Shown: piece by piece, positions 1-6,386 of the stretch | Position numbering within the stretch: the first letter of the stretch is position 1 | How the letters are laid out: each line of letters starts with the position of its first letter | Assembly: GCA_964627845.1 (NCBI GenBank) | Contig: CAZVKL010000025.1 | Coordinates: 1 to 13,793, forward strand | Reading direction: 5' to 3' | Origin: DUUI01 sp964627845 | GTDB taxonomy: Bacteria; Bacillota_I; Bacilli_A; Erysipelotrichales; Erysipelotrichaceae | DNA: 13,793 nucleotides | The notes under the pieces: model-generated | What the model was told of the DNA's origin: nothing | Seen by the model: only the letters and a program-made list of their open reading frames with translations | Databases searched by the model: none | Program-made: the position numbers and the translations under genes

Positions 1-51
1 ATGTCACGTTTAGATTTACCAAGTGGTGTTGATATCGAAATCAAACTTTAG
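1..51 (+). CDS. rpsJ: 30S ribosomal protein S10, C-terminal end only (partial)
   Basis: Only the last 16 codons and a TAG stop lie in the window. They read MSRLDLPSGVDIEIKL, the conserved S10 C-terminus (compare RLDLPAGVDVEIKL in the family). The ATG at position 1 is an internal codon, not the start. S10 sits in the 30S head and also acts as NusE in transcription antitermination. It is normally the first gene of this operon, so the promoter and leader lie upstream and out of view. Its stop overlaps the rplC Shine-Dalgarno site. Confidence 0.93.
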   Translation: MSRLDLPSGVDIEIKL

Positions 52-55
52 GAGG
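51..55 (+). promoter_or_regulatory. Shine-Dalgarno site of rplC, overlapping the rpsJ stop
   Basis: GGAGG begins at the last base of the rpsJ TAG stop and ends 6 nt before ATG 62. It fixes ATG 62 as the rplC start over the in-frame GTG at 23, which lies inside rpsJ and has no suitable site. Confidence 0.85.
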
Positions 56-61
56 TTAGAC

Positions 62-742
62 ATGAAAGGATTAATCGGACGTAAATTAGGAATGACACAA
101 GTCTTCTTAACAGATGGATCATTAGTTCCAGTCACAGTCGTTGAAGTACTTCCTAACGTTGTATTACAAAAGAAGACAACTGAAACTGATGGTTATGATG
201 CTGTTCAACTTGGTGTTGTTGATGTTAAAGAACAAAAACAAAATCAAGCGCAAAAGGGACATGCTGCAAAAGCTGATACTACAGCAAAACGTCACCTAAG
301 AGAATTCAAAGGTGAAGAAATGACAAACTTAGAACTAGGTAGCGAAGTCAAAGCAGATTTATTTGAAGCCGGCGAAAAAGTGGATGTCCGTGGACGTTCT
401 CGCGGTAAAGGTTTCATGGGTGCTATCTATCGTAACAATCAAGCAATTGGTCCTAAATCACACGGTTCTAAATCACACCGCGTTCCTGGATCGTTTGCGA
501 ACATTGGGGTTAACTCTGCATCGGTTAAACCTGGCTTAATTAAAGCGGGTCAAGAAGGATACAAGATGAGAACTAACCAAAACTTAGAAATTATTAAAGT
601 CGATGCTGACAACAACTACCTTTTAATTAAAGGAAACGTTCCTGGACCTAAAAGAGGAGTGGTAACAATCAGCTCAACAGTTAAACCAGTTAAAAAGGTC
701 GATGCGGTCGAATTAATTGATTTAGCAGGTAAGGAGGAATAG
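62..742 (+). CDS. rplC: 50S ribosomal protein L3
   Basis: L3 is an early-assembling 50S protein that binds near the 3' end of 23S rRNA and reaches toward the peptidyl transferase centre. The 226-residue product begins MKGLIGRKLGMTQVF, the family's usual N-terminus, which together with GGAGG at 51-55 fixes the start. The central loop shows GRSRGKGFMGAI, then HGSKSHRVPGS, then QNLEIIKVDADNN and KGNVPGPKRG. Residues 158-174, between these motifs, are unusual: where relatives have roughly AGxMGxxxxTVQN, this protein has AGQEGYKMRTNQN, with the two methionines replaced by charged residues but no length change against the E. coli sequence as I recall it. The Shine-Dalgarno site of rplD lies within its final codons. 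Confidence 0.97.
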   Translation: MKGLIGRKLGMTQVFLTDGSLVPVTVVEVLPNVVLQKKTTETDGYDAVQLGVVDVKEQKQNQAQKGHAAKADTTAKRHLREFKGEEMTNLELGSEVKADLFEAGEKVDVRGRSRGKGFMGAIYRNNQAIGPKSHGSKSHRVPGSFANIGVNSASVKPGLIKAGQEGYKMRTNQNLEIIKVDADNNYLLIKGNVPGPKRGVVTISSTVKPVKKVDAVELIDLAGKEE

Positions 743-744
743 AC

Positions 745-1374
745 ATGCCAAAATTAGATGTACTTAATTTAGAGGGTAAAGCTGTTTCTGAAATCGAATT
801 AGAAGAGGCAGTGTTTGGCATCGAACCAAATAAACAAGTTTTATTTGATGCGGTTGTCGCACAACAAAATTCACTACGTCAAGGAACGCATAAAGTAAAA
901 GACCGTTCTGAAGTTCGTGGTGGTGGACGTAAACCATGGCGTCAAAAAGGAACTGGACGTGCTCGTCAAGGATCAATCCGTTCTCCACAATGGCGTGGTG
1001 GTGGAGTTGTCTTTGGGCCAACTCCTAGAAGCTATACAACTAAACTTAATCGTAAAGTTCGTCGTTTAGCCATTCGCTCAATCTTGAGTCAAAAGGTATT
1101 GGACAACGAATTAAAGGTTGTTGAAAACTTAAGCTTCGATGCTCCTAAAACAAAAGATTTCGTTAAATTATTAGAAGCATTAGAATTAAACAAAAAAACA
1201 GTGTTTGTTGTTGATGGGCAGGAAGATGCAGAAAACGCATATCTATCCCTTCGTAACTTACAACAAGTACTCTTAATTACTGTTGACCAAGTTAATGTTT
1301 ACGATGTGATGAATTCAAGTCATGTTGTATTCACCAAATCTGCAGCAGAATTAGCTGGGGAGGTCTTTGCTTAA
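745..1374 (+). CDS. rplD: 50S ribosomal protein L4
   Basis: L4 binds domain I of 23S rRNA, and its long loop lines the constriction of the peptide exit tunnel together with L22. The 209-residue product is of normal length (about 200-207 in relatives). The tunnel loop is clear at about residues 45-100: GGGRKPWRQKGTGRARQGS followed by SPQWRGGGVVFGP. The start ATG is 2 nt after the rplC stop and is served by AAGGAGG at 731-737, inside rplC. The last codons (GEVFA) contain the GGGGAGG ahead of rplW. In gamma-proteobacteria L4 represses this operon, but nothing in the window shows that here. Confidence 0.97.
   Translation: MPKLDVLNLEGKAVSEIELEEAVFGIEPNKQVLFDAVVAQQNSLRQGTHKVKDRSEVRGGGRKPWRQKGTGRARQGSIRSPQWRGGGVVFGPTPRSYTTKLNRKVRRLAIRSILSQKVLDNELKVVENLSFDAPKTKDFVKLLEALELNKKTVFVVDGQEDAENAYLSLRNLQQVLLITVDQVNVYDVMNSSHVVFTKSAAELAGEVFA
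1357..1363 (+). promoter_or_regulatory. Shine-Dalgarno site upstream of rplW
   Basis: GGGGAGG lies in the last codons of rplD. It is 12 nt from ATG 1376, rather long, and only 3 nt from an in-frame TTG at 1367, rather short. Protein homology decides for ATG 1376. Confidence 0.6.
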
Positions 1375-1375
1375 G

Positions 1376-1660
1376 ATGAGTCAAAATCCAAGAGATATTA
1401 TCCTTTATCCAATTTATACTGAAAAAACAGTTCAAATTGGTGAAGATGGAAGAGTGGTAACATTTGCGGTCGCAAAAGGAACCAACAAAGTACAAATCAA
1501 AAAAGCAATCGAAGAAATCTTCGATGTCAAAGTAGAAAAAGTCAATGTCGTCAACGTTCGTAAGAAAACGAAAAAAGTTGGACGTTTCGTAGGGAAGACT
1601 GCGGCTGTTAAAAAAGCAATCGTGACTCTACAAGAAGGACATACAATCGACGTTCTATAG
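1376..1660 (+). CDS. rplW: 50S ribosomal protein L23
   Basis: L23 sits at the exit of the peptide tunnel and is the docking point for trigger factor and the signal recognition particle. The 94-residue product (family about 95-100) reads MSQNPRDIILYPIYTEKT, matching the family's PRD-x-(I/V)-x-x-P-(V/I)-x-(T/S)-E-(K/R) start. The rRNA-binding segment VNVRKKTKKVGRFVGK follows in the second half. The start is ATG 1376, placed because relatives begin one to three residues before PRD; a TTG at 1367 would add MLK and is less likely. Its ATG is 1 nt after the rplD stop, so the two are probably translationally coupled. Confidence 0.95.
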   Translation: MSQNPRDIILYPIYTEKTVQIGEDGRVVTFAVAKGTNKVQIKKAIEEIFDVKVEKVNVVNVRKKTKKVGRFVGKTAAVKKAIVTLQEGHTIDVL

Positions 1661-1672
1661 TCTTTAGACAAA

Positions 1673-1700
1673 TATCGGAAGAAAACGCTATTTCCGGATA
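1673..1700 (+). other. Imperfect inverted repeat in the rplW-rplB gap
   Basis: TATCGGAA at 1673-1680 and TTCCGGATA at 1692-1700 can pair as an 8-bp stem with one bulged G and an 11-nt loop. It is AT-rich, has no U tract after it and ends just before the rplB Shine-Dalgarno site (1709-1715), so it is not an intrinsic terminator. It could be an RNA-processing or stability element or could be chance. It lies in the only intergenic gap longer than about 40 nt in the window. Confidence 0.3.
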
Positions 1701-1727
1701 ACACGCGTAAGGAGGAAAAGGTTAATC

Positions 1728-2561
1728 ATGGCGATTAAAACCTATAAACCGACGACAAATGCTCGTCGTGGAATGACAGGTCTTGATTATTCGGGTTTAT
1801 CAAAAGTTAAACCAGAGAAATCACTACTTGAAAAGAAAAGTAAAAAAGCTGGCCGCAATAACTTAGGCCGTATTACAACTCGTCACCAAGGTGGCGGACA
1901 CAAACAACGTTATCGTATTATTGATTTCAAACGAAATAAAGATGATGTCCCAGCAAAAGTTGCGACAATTGAGTACGATCCAAACAGAAGTGCGAATATC
2001 TGCTTATTAAATTATGCAGATGGTGAAAAACGTTATATCATCGCACCTAAAGGATTAAAAGTTGGTCAAGAAGTTATTTCTGGAGATGCAGTCGACATTA
2101 AAGTTGGTAACGCGCTTCAATTAAGAAATATCCCTGAAGGGACAGTGATTCATAACATTGAATTAAAACCTGGTAAAGGTGGACAAATGGTCCGTTCTGC
2201 TGGAGCGGCAGCTCAAGTGTTAGGGATTGAAGATCGTTATGTTACAGTAAAACTTGCTTCTGGTGAAGTTCGCCGTGTTCTTGGAACATGCCGTGCAACC
2301 ATTGGTGAAGTTGGAAACCAAGACCACTCACTTGTTAATATTGGTAAAGCTGGTCGTCAACGTTGGTTAGGAATTCGTCCTACAGTTCGTGGTTCTGCTA
2401 TGAACCCTAATGATCACCCTCATGGTGGTGGTGAAGGACGTACACCAATTGGACGTGTTGCACCAATGACTCCATGGGGCAAAAAAGCCATGGGTGTTAA
2501 AACTCGTAAGAAGAAAAACAAATCAAACGACCTCATTGTACGTCGTCGTAATAGTAAATAG
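1728..2561 (+). CDS. rplB: 50S ribosomal protein L2
   Basis: L2 is one of the most conserved 50S proteins. It is needed for subunit association and supports the peptidyl transferase centre. The 277-residue length is that of bacterial L2. The N-terminal part carries GRNNLGRITTRHQGGGHKQ and IDFKRNK, and the C-terminal loop MNPNDHPHGGGEGR spans about residues 225-238, including the histidine (H230) equivalent to E. coli H229. The protein ends in the usual basic tail, TRKKKNKSNDLIVRRRNSK. The start follows AAGGAGG at 1709-1715 with a somewhat long 12-nt spacer and matches the family's MAIKxYKPTTxxRR beginning. Confidence 0.98.
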   Translation: MAIKTYKPTTNARRGMTGLDYSGLSKVKPEKSLLEKKSKKAGRNNLGRITTRHQGGGHKQRYRIIDFKRNKDDVPAKVATIEYDPNRSANICLLNYADGEKRYIIAPKGLKVGQEVISGDAVDIKVGNALQLRNIPEGTVIHNIELKPGKGGQMVRSAGAAAQVLGIEDRYVTVKLASGEVRRVLGTCRATIGEVGNQDHSLVNIGKAGRQRWLGIRPTVRGSAMNPNDHPHGGGEGRTPIGRVAPMTPWGKKAMGVKTRKKKNKSNDLIVRRRNSK

Positions 2562-2579
2562 ACGAAAGGAGATTAAATA

Positions 2580-2861
2580 ATGGCAAGAAGTTTGAAAAAA
2601 GGACCTTTCTGTGATGATCACTTATTAAAGAAAGTGGACGCATTAGAGAAGTCAGGAAAAAAAGAAGTAATTAAAACATGGTCTCGTCGTTCTACAATCT
2701 TCCCTCAGTTTGTTGAACATACCTTCGCGGTGTACAACGGGAAAGAACATGTTCCAGTATATGTCACTGAAGATATGGTTGGTCACAAACTAGGTGAGTT
2801 TGTTCCGACACGTAAATCTGGAGGACATGGTAGCGATGATAAGAAAGCGGGTCGTAAATAA
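2580..2861 (+). CDS. rpsS: 30S ribosomal protein S19
   Basis: S19 forms a pair with S13 in the head of the 30S subunit, close to the A-site tRNA and the bridges to the 50S. The 93-residue product begins MARSLKKGPFCDDHLLKKV and contains IKTWSRRSTIFPQFV and HVPVYVTEDMVGHKLGEFVPTR, all standard. After that the family usually reads TRTYRGH, but here it is TRKSGGHGSDDKK, a small C-terminal difference. The Shine-Dalgarno site AAAGGAGA lies at 2565-2572. The stop TAA shares its last base with the rplV ATG. Confidence 0.97.
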   Translation: MARSLKKGPFCDDHLLKKVDALEKSGKKEVIKTWSRRSTIFPQFVEHTFAVYNGKEHVPVYVTEDMVGHKLGEFVPTRKSGGHGSDDKKAGRK

Positions 2862-3205
2862 TGGAAAATAGAGACGTTAAAGCCGTAGCTAAGACTGTTA
2901 GAATTTCGGCACGTAAAGCACGTCTAGTGCTTGATGAAATTCGCGGAAAAGATGTTGCTGAAGCAAGAGCACTACTGCGCTATACACCTAATAAAGGGGC
3001 TGAAGCGGTTGGTAAAGTTCTTAAATCAGCTGTATCAAATGCAACAAACAATCATGAACTAAATGAAGAAAAATTATTCGTTAAAGAATGTTATGCCGAT
3101 GAAAGCATTACGATGAAGCGTTTTAGACCACGCGGTAAAGGTAGTGCTTCACCAATTCTAAAAAGAACCAGCCACATCACCGTTGTGGTATCAGAAAGAG
3201 ATTAG
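2861..3205 (+). CDS. rplV: 50S ribosomal protein L22
   Basis: L22 touches all six domains of 23S rRNA, and its beta-hairpin lines the exit tunnel opposite L4. The product is 114 residues, normal for the family. VRISARKARLVLDEIRG lies near the N-terminus, and the tunnel hairpin runs from about residue 84 to 100 (TMKRFRPRGKGSASPILKR), followed by TSHITVVVSE. The start overlaps the rpsS stop as TAATG. The sequence just upstream has only a weak GCGGG (2847-2851) rather than the strong sites of its neighbours, so translation probably depends on ribosomes finishing rpsS. Confidence 0.97.
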   Translation: MENRDVKAVAKTVRISARKARLVLDEIRGKDVAEARALLRYTPNKGAEAVGKVLKSAVSNATNNHELNEEKLFVKECYADESITMKRFRPRGKGSASPILKRTSHITVVVSERD

Positions 3206-3216
3206 GAGGATATCAA

Positions 3217-4032
3217 ATGGGACAAAAAGTAAATCCGATTGGGTTACGTACCGGAATTATCCGTGACTGGCAGTCACGTTGGTATGCAACTGACAAAGAA
3301 TACGGAAAATATCTTAAAGAAGACATGGATATCCGTAATTATCTAAAAGAAGAACTAAAAGCAGCGTTTGTTTCTCGTATTGAAATCGAAAGAAGTAAAA
3401 ACCGTGTTGAGATCATCATTAGAGCATCTCGTCCAGGGGTTGTTATTGGACAAAACGGTGAAAATATCGATCGTATTAAAAAACAATTAGAAAAACAATT
3501 AGATGGAAATACAGTTCACATTAAAGTCTTAGAAATTGCGAACCCAGATTTAGATGCATTAATCGTTGCAAGAAACATTGCTGAACAATTGGAAAACCGT
3601 GCTTCTTTCAGAAGTACTCAAAAGAAAGCAATTCAAAGAACAATGAGATCTGGCGCAAAAGGAATCAAAACAATGGTTTCTGGACGTTTAGGAGGGGCAG
3701 ATATTGCTCGTTCTGAAGGTTATTCTGAAGGAATTGTACCGCTTCATACATTACGTAGTGATATTGATTATGCGCACTATGAAGCAAATACAACTTTCGG
3801 AAAATTAGGTGTTAAAGTTTGGATCTGTCGTGGTGAAGTATTACCAGGAAATATGGTGGTTGAACCAGAAGCACCAAAACACCAAGATCGTGGTCGTCGT
3901 CCTCGTCGTCGCCGTAATGATCGCAATCAAAACCGTCGTAATGATCGCAATCAACAACAAGGTGGTGCACCTAGACAAGAACAAGCAAAAGCAGCACCTA
4001 AGAAGGCCGAAGCTGAAACAGGAGGTAACTAA
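3217..4032 (+). CDS. rpsC: 30S ribosomal protein S3 with an extended basic tail
   Basis: S3 lies at the mRNA entry site of the 30S and takes part in mRNA unwinding with S4 and S5. The N-terminus MGQKVNPIGLRTGIIRDWQS is canonical. The KH domain has VIGQNGENI as its GxxG loop, and the C-terminal S3 domain includes GRLGGADIARSE and TFGKLGVKVWICRGEVLPG (ending near residue 211). The protein has 271 residues against about 218 in Bacillus subtilis. The extra ~53 residues form a low-complexity tail rich in R, N, Q and then A/K/E, with a duplicated RNDRNQ segment encoded by a 24-bp tandem repeat. The tail's last codons contain the GGAGG used by rplP. Confidence 0.96.
   Translation: MGQKVNPIGLRTGIIRDWQSRWYATDKEYGKYLKEDMDIRNYLKEELKAAFVSRIEIERSKNRVEIIIRASRPGVVIGQNGENIDRIKKQLEKQLDGNTVHIKVLEIANPDLDALIVARNIAEQLENRASFRSTQKKAIQRTMRSGAKGIKTMVSGRLGGADIARSEGYSEGIVPLHTLRSDIDYAHYEANTTFGKLGVKVWICRGEVLPGNMVVEPEAPKHQDRGRRPRRRRNDRNQNRRNDRNQQQGGAPRQEQAKAAPKKAEAETGGN
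3907..3954 (+). repeat. 24-bp tandem duplication in the S3 tail
   Basis: CGTAATGATCGCAATCAA occurs at 3913-3930 and again, identical, at 3937-3954, giving a 24-bp period. With the flanking codons it encodes RRRNDRNQ followed by NRRNDRNQ. The period is a multiple of three, so the frame is kept. Identical codons in both copies suggest a fairly recent duplication or ongoing slippage rather than old divergence. Confidence 0.85.
4021..4025 (+). promoter_or_regulatory. Shine-Dalgarno site of rplP inside rpsC
   Basis: GGAGG overlaps the last codons of rpsC (encoding GGN). It is 9 nt from ATG 4035 and 15 nt from the second in-frame ATG at 4041, which supports the first ATG. That start also gives MLMPKR, matching MLLPKR in relatives. 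Confidence 0.8.
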
Positions 4033-4034
4033 TT

Positions 4035-4457
4035 ATGTTAATGCCTAAAAGAACTAAATATAGAAGACCTCATCGTTTAAGTTACGAGGGTCGTTCTAAA
4101 GGTGGTCGTGAAGTTACATATGGTGAATATGGTCTTGTTGCAATGACAGGTAACTATATTTCTAACCGTCAAATTGAGGCTGCTCGTGTCGCTATGACTC
4201 GTCATATGCGTCGTGGTGGTAAGGTTTGGATTAAAATCTTCCCTCATTTGGCAATTACTAAAAAACCACTCGAAGTCCGTATGGGTTCTGGTAAAGGAGC
4301 TCCAGAAGGATGGGTTGCCGTTGTAGCACCTGGACGTGTTATGTTTGAAATTGCGGGTGTCAATGAAGAGACCGCAAAAGAAGCTTTCCGTCTTGCTGCT
4401 CATAAATTACCAGTTAAATGTAAGTTTGTCCGCAAAGGTGAGGAGGACGCAGTTTAA
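4035..4457 (+). CDS. rplP: 50S ribosomal protein L16
   Basis: L16 binds 23S rRNA at the base of the central protuberance, helps position tRNA in the A and P sites and joins late in 50S assembly. The 140-residue product begins MLMPKRTKYRRPHR and contains TYGEYGLVAM and IKIFPHLAITKKPLEVRMG. It then has GKGAPEGWVAVVAPGRVMFE, the family signature, and FRLAAHKLPVKCKFV. Length and motifs are normal. The start ATG follows the rpsC stop by 2 nt. The stop TAA overlaps the rpmC ATG. Confidence 0.97.
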   Translation: MLMPKRTKYRRPHRLSYEGRSKGGREVTYGEYGLVAMTGNYISNRQIEAARVAMTRHMRRGGKVWIKIFPHLAITKKPLEVRMGSGKGAPEGWVAVVAPGRVMFEIAGVNEETAKEAFRLAAHKLPVKCKFVRKGEEDAV

Positions 4458-4657
4458 TGACTATCAAAGAAATTCGTGATAAATCAAATGCTGATTTAGA
4501 AAAAGAAATTGATTCTCTAAAAGAAGAACTCTTTAACCTTCGTTTTCAAAAAGCGACAGGACAATTAGAAAATCCATTAAGAATTAAAGAAGTACGCAAA
4601 ACAATCGCAAGAATCAAAACAGTGATCACTGAGAGAGATCTCAGTGGCGCACAATAG
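4457..4657 (+). CDS. rpmC: 50S ribosomal protein L29
   Basis: L29 is a small two-helix protein at the tunnel exit beside L23, near the trigger factor and SRP docking surface. The 66-residue product reads LKEELFNLRFQKATGQLENP followed by RIKEVRKTIARIKTVITER, the family's helical hairpin. The start is the ATG overlapping the rplP stop (TAATG), with AGGAGG at 4441-4446 inside rplP, 10 nt upstream. The TAG stop forms a TAGGAGG motif for rpsQ. A perfect short hairpin lies in its last codons (4627-4646). Confidence 0.96.
   Translation: MTIKEIRDKSNADLEKEIDSLKEELFNLRFQKATGQLENPLRIKEVRKTIARIKTVITERDLSGAQ
4627..4646 (+). other. Perfect 8-bp hairpin with GAGA tetraloop at the rpmC 3' end
   Basis: CACTGAGA (4627-4634) and TCTCAGTG (4639-4646) are exact reverse complements around a GAGA loop, which is of the stable GNRA class. 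It lies in coding sequence, 9 nt before the TAG-Shine-Dalgarno junction to rpsQ. No U tract follows, so it is not a terminator. About one such short hairpin could arise by chance in a window of this size, so any function is unproven. Confidence 0.35.
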
Positions 4658-4668
4658 GAGGTTGCTTC

Positions 4669-4926
4669 ATGGAAAAGAATCGTAAAGTGTACCGAGGTAA
4701 AGTTGTTTCGGATAAAAACGATAAGACGATTATCGTTGAAGTAACCACATCTCGCCCACATCCTTTATATGGAAAGCGAGTTAAATACTCAAAGAAATTT
4801 ACTGCACATGATGAAAATAACCAAGCTAAAATCAATGACTTAGTGGTCATCGCTGAAACAAGACCGTTATCAAAAACTAAGCATTTCCGTTTAGTTCGAG
4901 TTGTTGAAGAAGCTGTCGTAGTTTAG
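4669..4926 (+). CDS. rpsQ: 30S ribosomal protein S17
   Basis: S17 is a primary 16S rRNA-binding protein of the 5' domain with an OB fold. The 85-residue product shows RKVYRGKVVSDKNDKTIIVE at the start, then RPHPLYGKRVKYSKKF and HDENN, and then ETRPLSKTKHFRLVRVVEEA, all family motifs in order. Length is typical. The start is 11 nt after the rpmC stop, with GGAGG beginning at that stop's final base. The same arrangement is repeated at its own stop for rplN. Confidence 0.97.
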   Translation: MEKNRKVYRGKVVSDKNDKTIIVEVTTSRPHPLYGKRVKYSKKFTAHDENNQAKINDLVVIAETRPLSKTKHFRLVRVVEEAVVV

Positions 4927-4937
4927 GAGGTGTTATC

Positions 4938-5306
4938 ATGATTCATAACGAAAGTAGATTAAATGTAGCTGATAACACTGGAGCGCGTGAAGTCTTAGTC
5001 ATCCGTGGCTTAGGTGGATCTCGTCGCCGTTCATCAAATATCGGAGACATCGTGGTTTGTACTGTAAAAGAGTCAACACCAGGTGGAACGGTTAAAAAAG
5101 GTGAAGTTGTTAAAGCAGTTATCGTCAGAACAAAATATGGCTTACGTCGTGAAAATGGAACTTATATCCGTTTTGATGACAATGCCTGTGTCATCATCAG
5201 AGATGACAACACACCACGCGGAACACGGATCTTTGGTCCAGTGGCTCGTGAACTAAGGGATAAAAACTTCATGAAAATCGTGTCGTTAGCTCCCGAAGTA
5301 CTGTAG
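4938..5306 (+). CDS. rplN: 50S ribosomal protein L14
   Basis: L14 lies on the subunit interface, forms bridges to 16S rRNA and is the binding site of the silencing factor RsfS. The 122-residue length is the family standard. The product begins MIHNESRLNVADNTGARE and contains the signature region from about residue 70 to 110: RRENGTYIRFDDNACVII, then NTPRGTRIFGPVARELR. The start has TAGGAGG 7 nt upstream. This is the usual first gene of the spc part of the cluster, but no promoter is visible between it and rpsQ: the gap is only 11 nt. Confidence 0.98.
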   Translation: MIHNESRLNVADNTGAREVLVIRGLGGSRRRSSNIGDIVVCTVKESTPGGTVKKGEVVKAVIVRTKYGLRRENGTYIRFDDNACVIIRDDNTPRGTRIFGPVARELRDKNFMKIVSLAPEVL

Positions 5307-5317
5307 GAGGTCTTTAA

Positions 5318-5629
5318 ATGAGAATATTAAATGGTGATACCGTAAAAATCATCACTGGTTCATTTAAAGGAACCGTTGGTGAAGTAATCAAAGTCAACCC
5401 TAAAAAAGATATGGTTATGATTGAAGGCGTTAATTTACAAAAGAAACACCTTAAACCAAGCCAAGGAAATCCTGAGGGAGGCATTATTGAAAAAGAAGGT
5501 TGGATTCATGTATCTAACGTTCAAATTTATGATGCTAAGAAGAAACAAGCAGGACGCATCGGATACAAACAAAATTCAAAAGGCGAAAAAGTCCGCTACT
5601 ATAAAAAGAGCGGTAACTTAGTAAAGTAG
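5318..5629 (+). CDS. rplX: 50S ribosomal protein L24
   Basis: L24 is an assembly-initiating 50S protein that binds the 5' part of 23S rRNA near the tunnel exit. The 103-residue product opens with a KOW motif (GDTVKIITGSFKGTVGEV) followed by VNLQKKHLKPSQGNPEGGI, then WIHVSNVQIYD. The C-terminal part (GRIGYKQNSKGEKVRYYKKS) resembles the family's GRVGYKxxxDGKKVRxxKK. The start is 11 nt after the rplN stop with GGAGG between. The TAG stop again merges with GGAGG for rplE. Confidence 0.97.
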   Translation: MRILNGDTVKIITGSFKGTVGEVIKVNPKKDMVMIEGVNLQKKHLKPSQGNPEGGIIEKEGWIHVSNVQIYDAKKKQAGRIGYKQNSKGEKVRYYKKSGNLVK

Positions 5630-5639
5630 GAGGGAAATC

Positions 5640-6194
5640 ATGAGTCGTTTACAAGAAAGATACTTAAATGAGACTGTACCTGCTTTAGTTAAAAAGTTTG
5701 AATATACGAGTGTCATGCAAGTACCAAAATTAGAAAAAATCGTTGTTAATATGGGAGTTGGCGACGCAATCAACAATCCTAAAGCATTAGAGGAAGCGGT
5801 TGAAGAACTAACTCAAATCACAGGTCAAAAACCTGTTATCACAAAAGCTAAAAAATCAATTGCGAACTTCAAATTACGTGAAGGAATGTCAATTGGATGT
5901 AAAGTTACTTTGCGTGGCGAAAAAATGTATCACTTCTTTGATAAGTTAGTGAATATTGCATTACCACGTGTAAGAGACTTCAGAGGTGTCAGTTCAAGTT
6001 CGTTTGATGGACGTGGCAATTACACTTTAGGTGTTAAAGAACAACTTATCTTCCCAGAGATTAACTATGATAAAATCAACCGTTTACGCGGAATGGACAT
6101 TGTCATCGTTACAACAGCTGAGAACGATAATGAAGGACATGCTTTATTACAAGAACTAGGCATGCCATTTACCAAGAGAGCAGGAGGACAATAA
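5640..6194 (+). CDS. rplE: 50S ribosomal protein L5
   Basis: L5 binds 5S rRNA together with L18, forms part of the central protuberance and contacts P-site tRNA and S13. The 184-residue product (family about 179) contains MQVPKLEKIVVNMGVGDA, then GQKPVITKAKKSIANFKLRE and IALPRVRDFRGVSSSSFDG, with GNYTLGVKEQLIFPEI and GMDIVIVTTA following; all are canonical. The Shine-Dalgarno site is the TAGGAGG at the rplX stop, 6 nt before the ATG. The final codons (AGGQ) contain the AGGAGG used by rpsN. Confidence 0.98.
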   Translation: MSRLQERYLNETVPALVKKFEYTSVMQVPKLEKIVVNMGVGDAINNPKALEEAVEELTQITGQKPVITKAKKSIANFKLREGMSIGCKVTLRGEKMYHFFDKLVNIALPRVRDFRGVSSSSFDGRGNYTLGVKEQLIFPEINYDKINRLRGMDIVIVTTAENDNEGHALLQELGMPFTKRAGGQ

Positions 6195-6196
6195 TC

Positions 6197-6382
6197 ATGG
6201 CAAAAAAAGCAATGATCAATAAACAACAAAAAACTCAAAAGTTTAAAGTTAGAGAATACACACGTTGTTCACGTTGTGGCCGTCCTCACTCTGTTATCAA
6301 AAAATACGGAATTTGTCGTATCTGCTTCAGAGAATTAGCTTATAAAGGCCAATTACCTGGAGTTAAGAAGGCAAGTTGGTAG
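6197..6382 (+). CDS. rpsN: 30S ribosomal protein S14, zinc-binding type
   Basis: S14 sits in the 30S head and is needed for late head assembly with S10 and S3. At 61 residues this is the short, zinc-ribbon (C+) form, with CxxC pairs at C24/C27 and C40/C43 around RPHSVIKKYGI, and the usual ending KGQLPGVKKASW. The longer zinc-free form (about 89 residues) is not in this locus. The start is 2 nt after the rplE stop, with AGGAGG at 6182-6187 inside rplE. Confidence 0.97.
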   Translation: MAKKAMINKQQKTQKFKVREYTRCSRCGRPHSVIKKYGICRICFRELAYKGQLPGVKKASW

Positions 6383-6386
6383 ACCT

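Noticed and set aside
23..61. N-terminal extension of rplC from GTG 23
   Set aside because: It overlaps the end of rpsJ, has no ribosome site, and the L3 family starts at MKGLIGRKLGMTQ (ATG 62).
1367..1375. TTG start for rplW
   Set aside because: Only 3 nt from the GGGGAGG site and adds residues not seen in L23; ATG 1376 fits homology, although its 12-nt spacer leaves slight doubt.
1665..1693. Promoter-like TAGACA in the rplW-rplB gap
   Set aside because: One -35-like hexamer is present, but at 17-18 nt spacing the -10 candidates (CTATTT, TATTTC) match TATAAT poorly.
3809..4048. Plus-strand open frame overlapping the 3' part of rpsC
   Set aside because: It is a shifted reading of the S3 core and its repetitive tail; S3 is clear in the main frame and no ribosome site precedes this frame.
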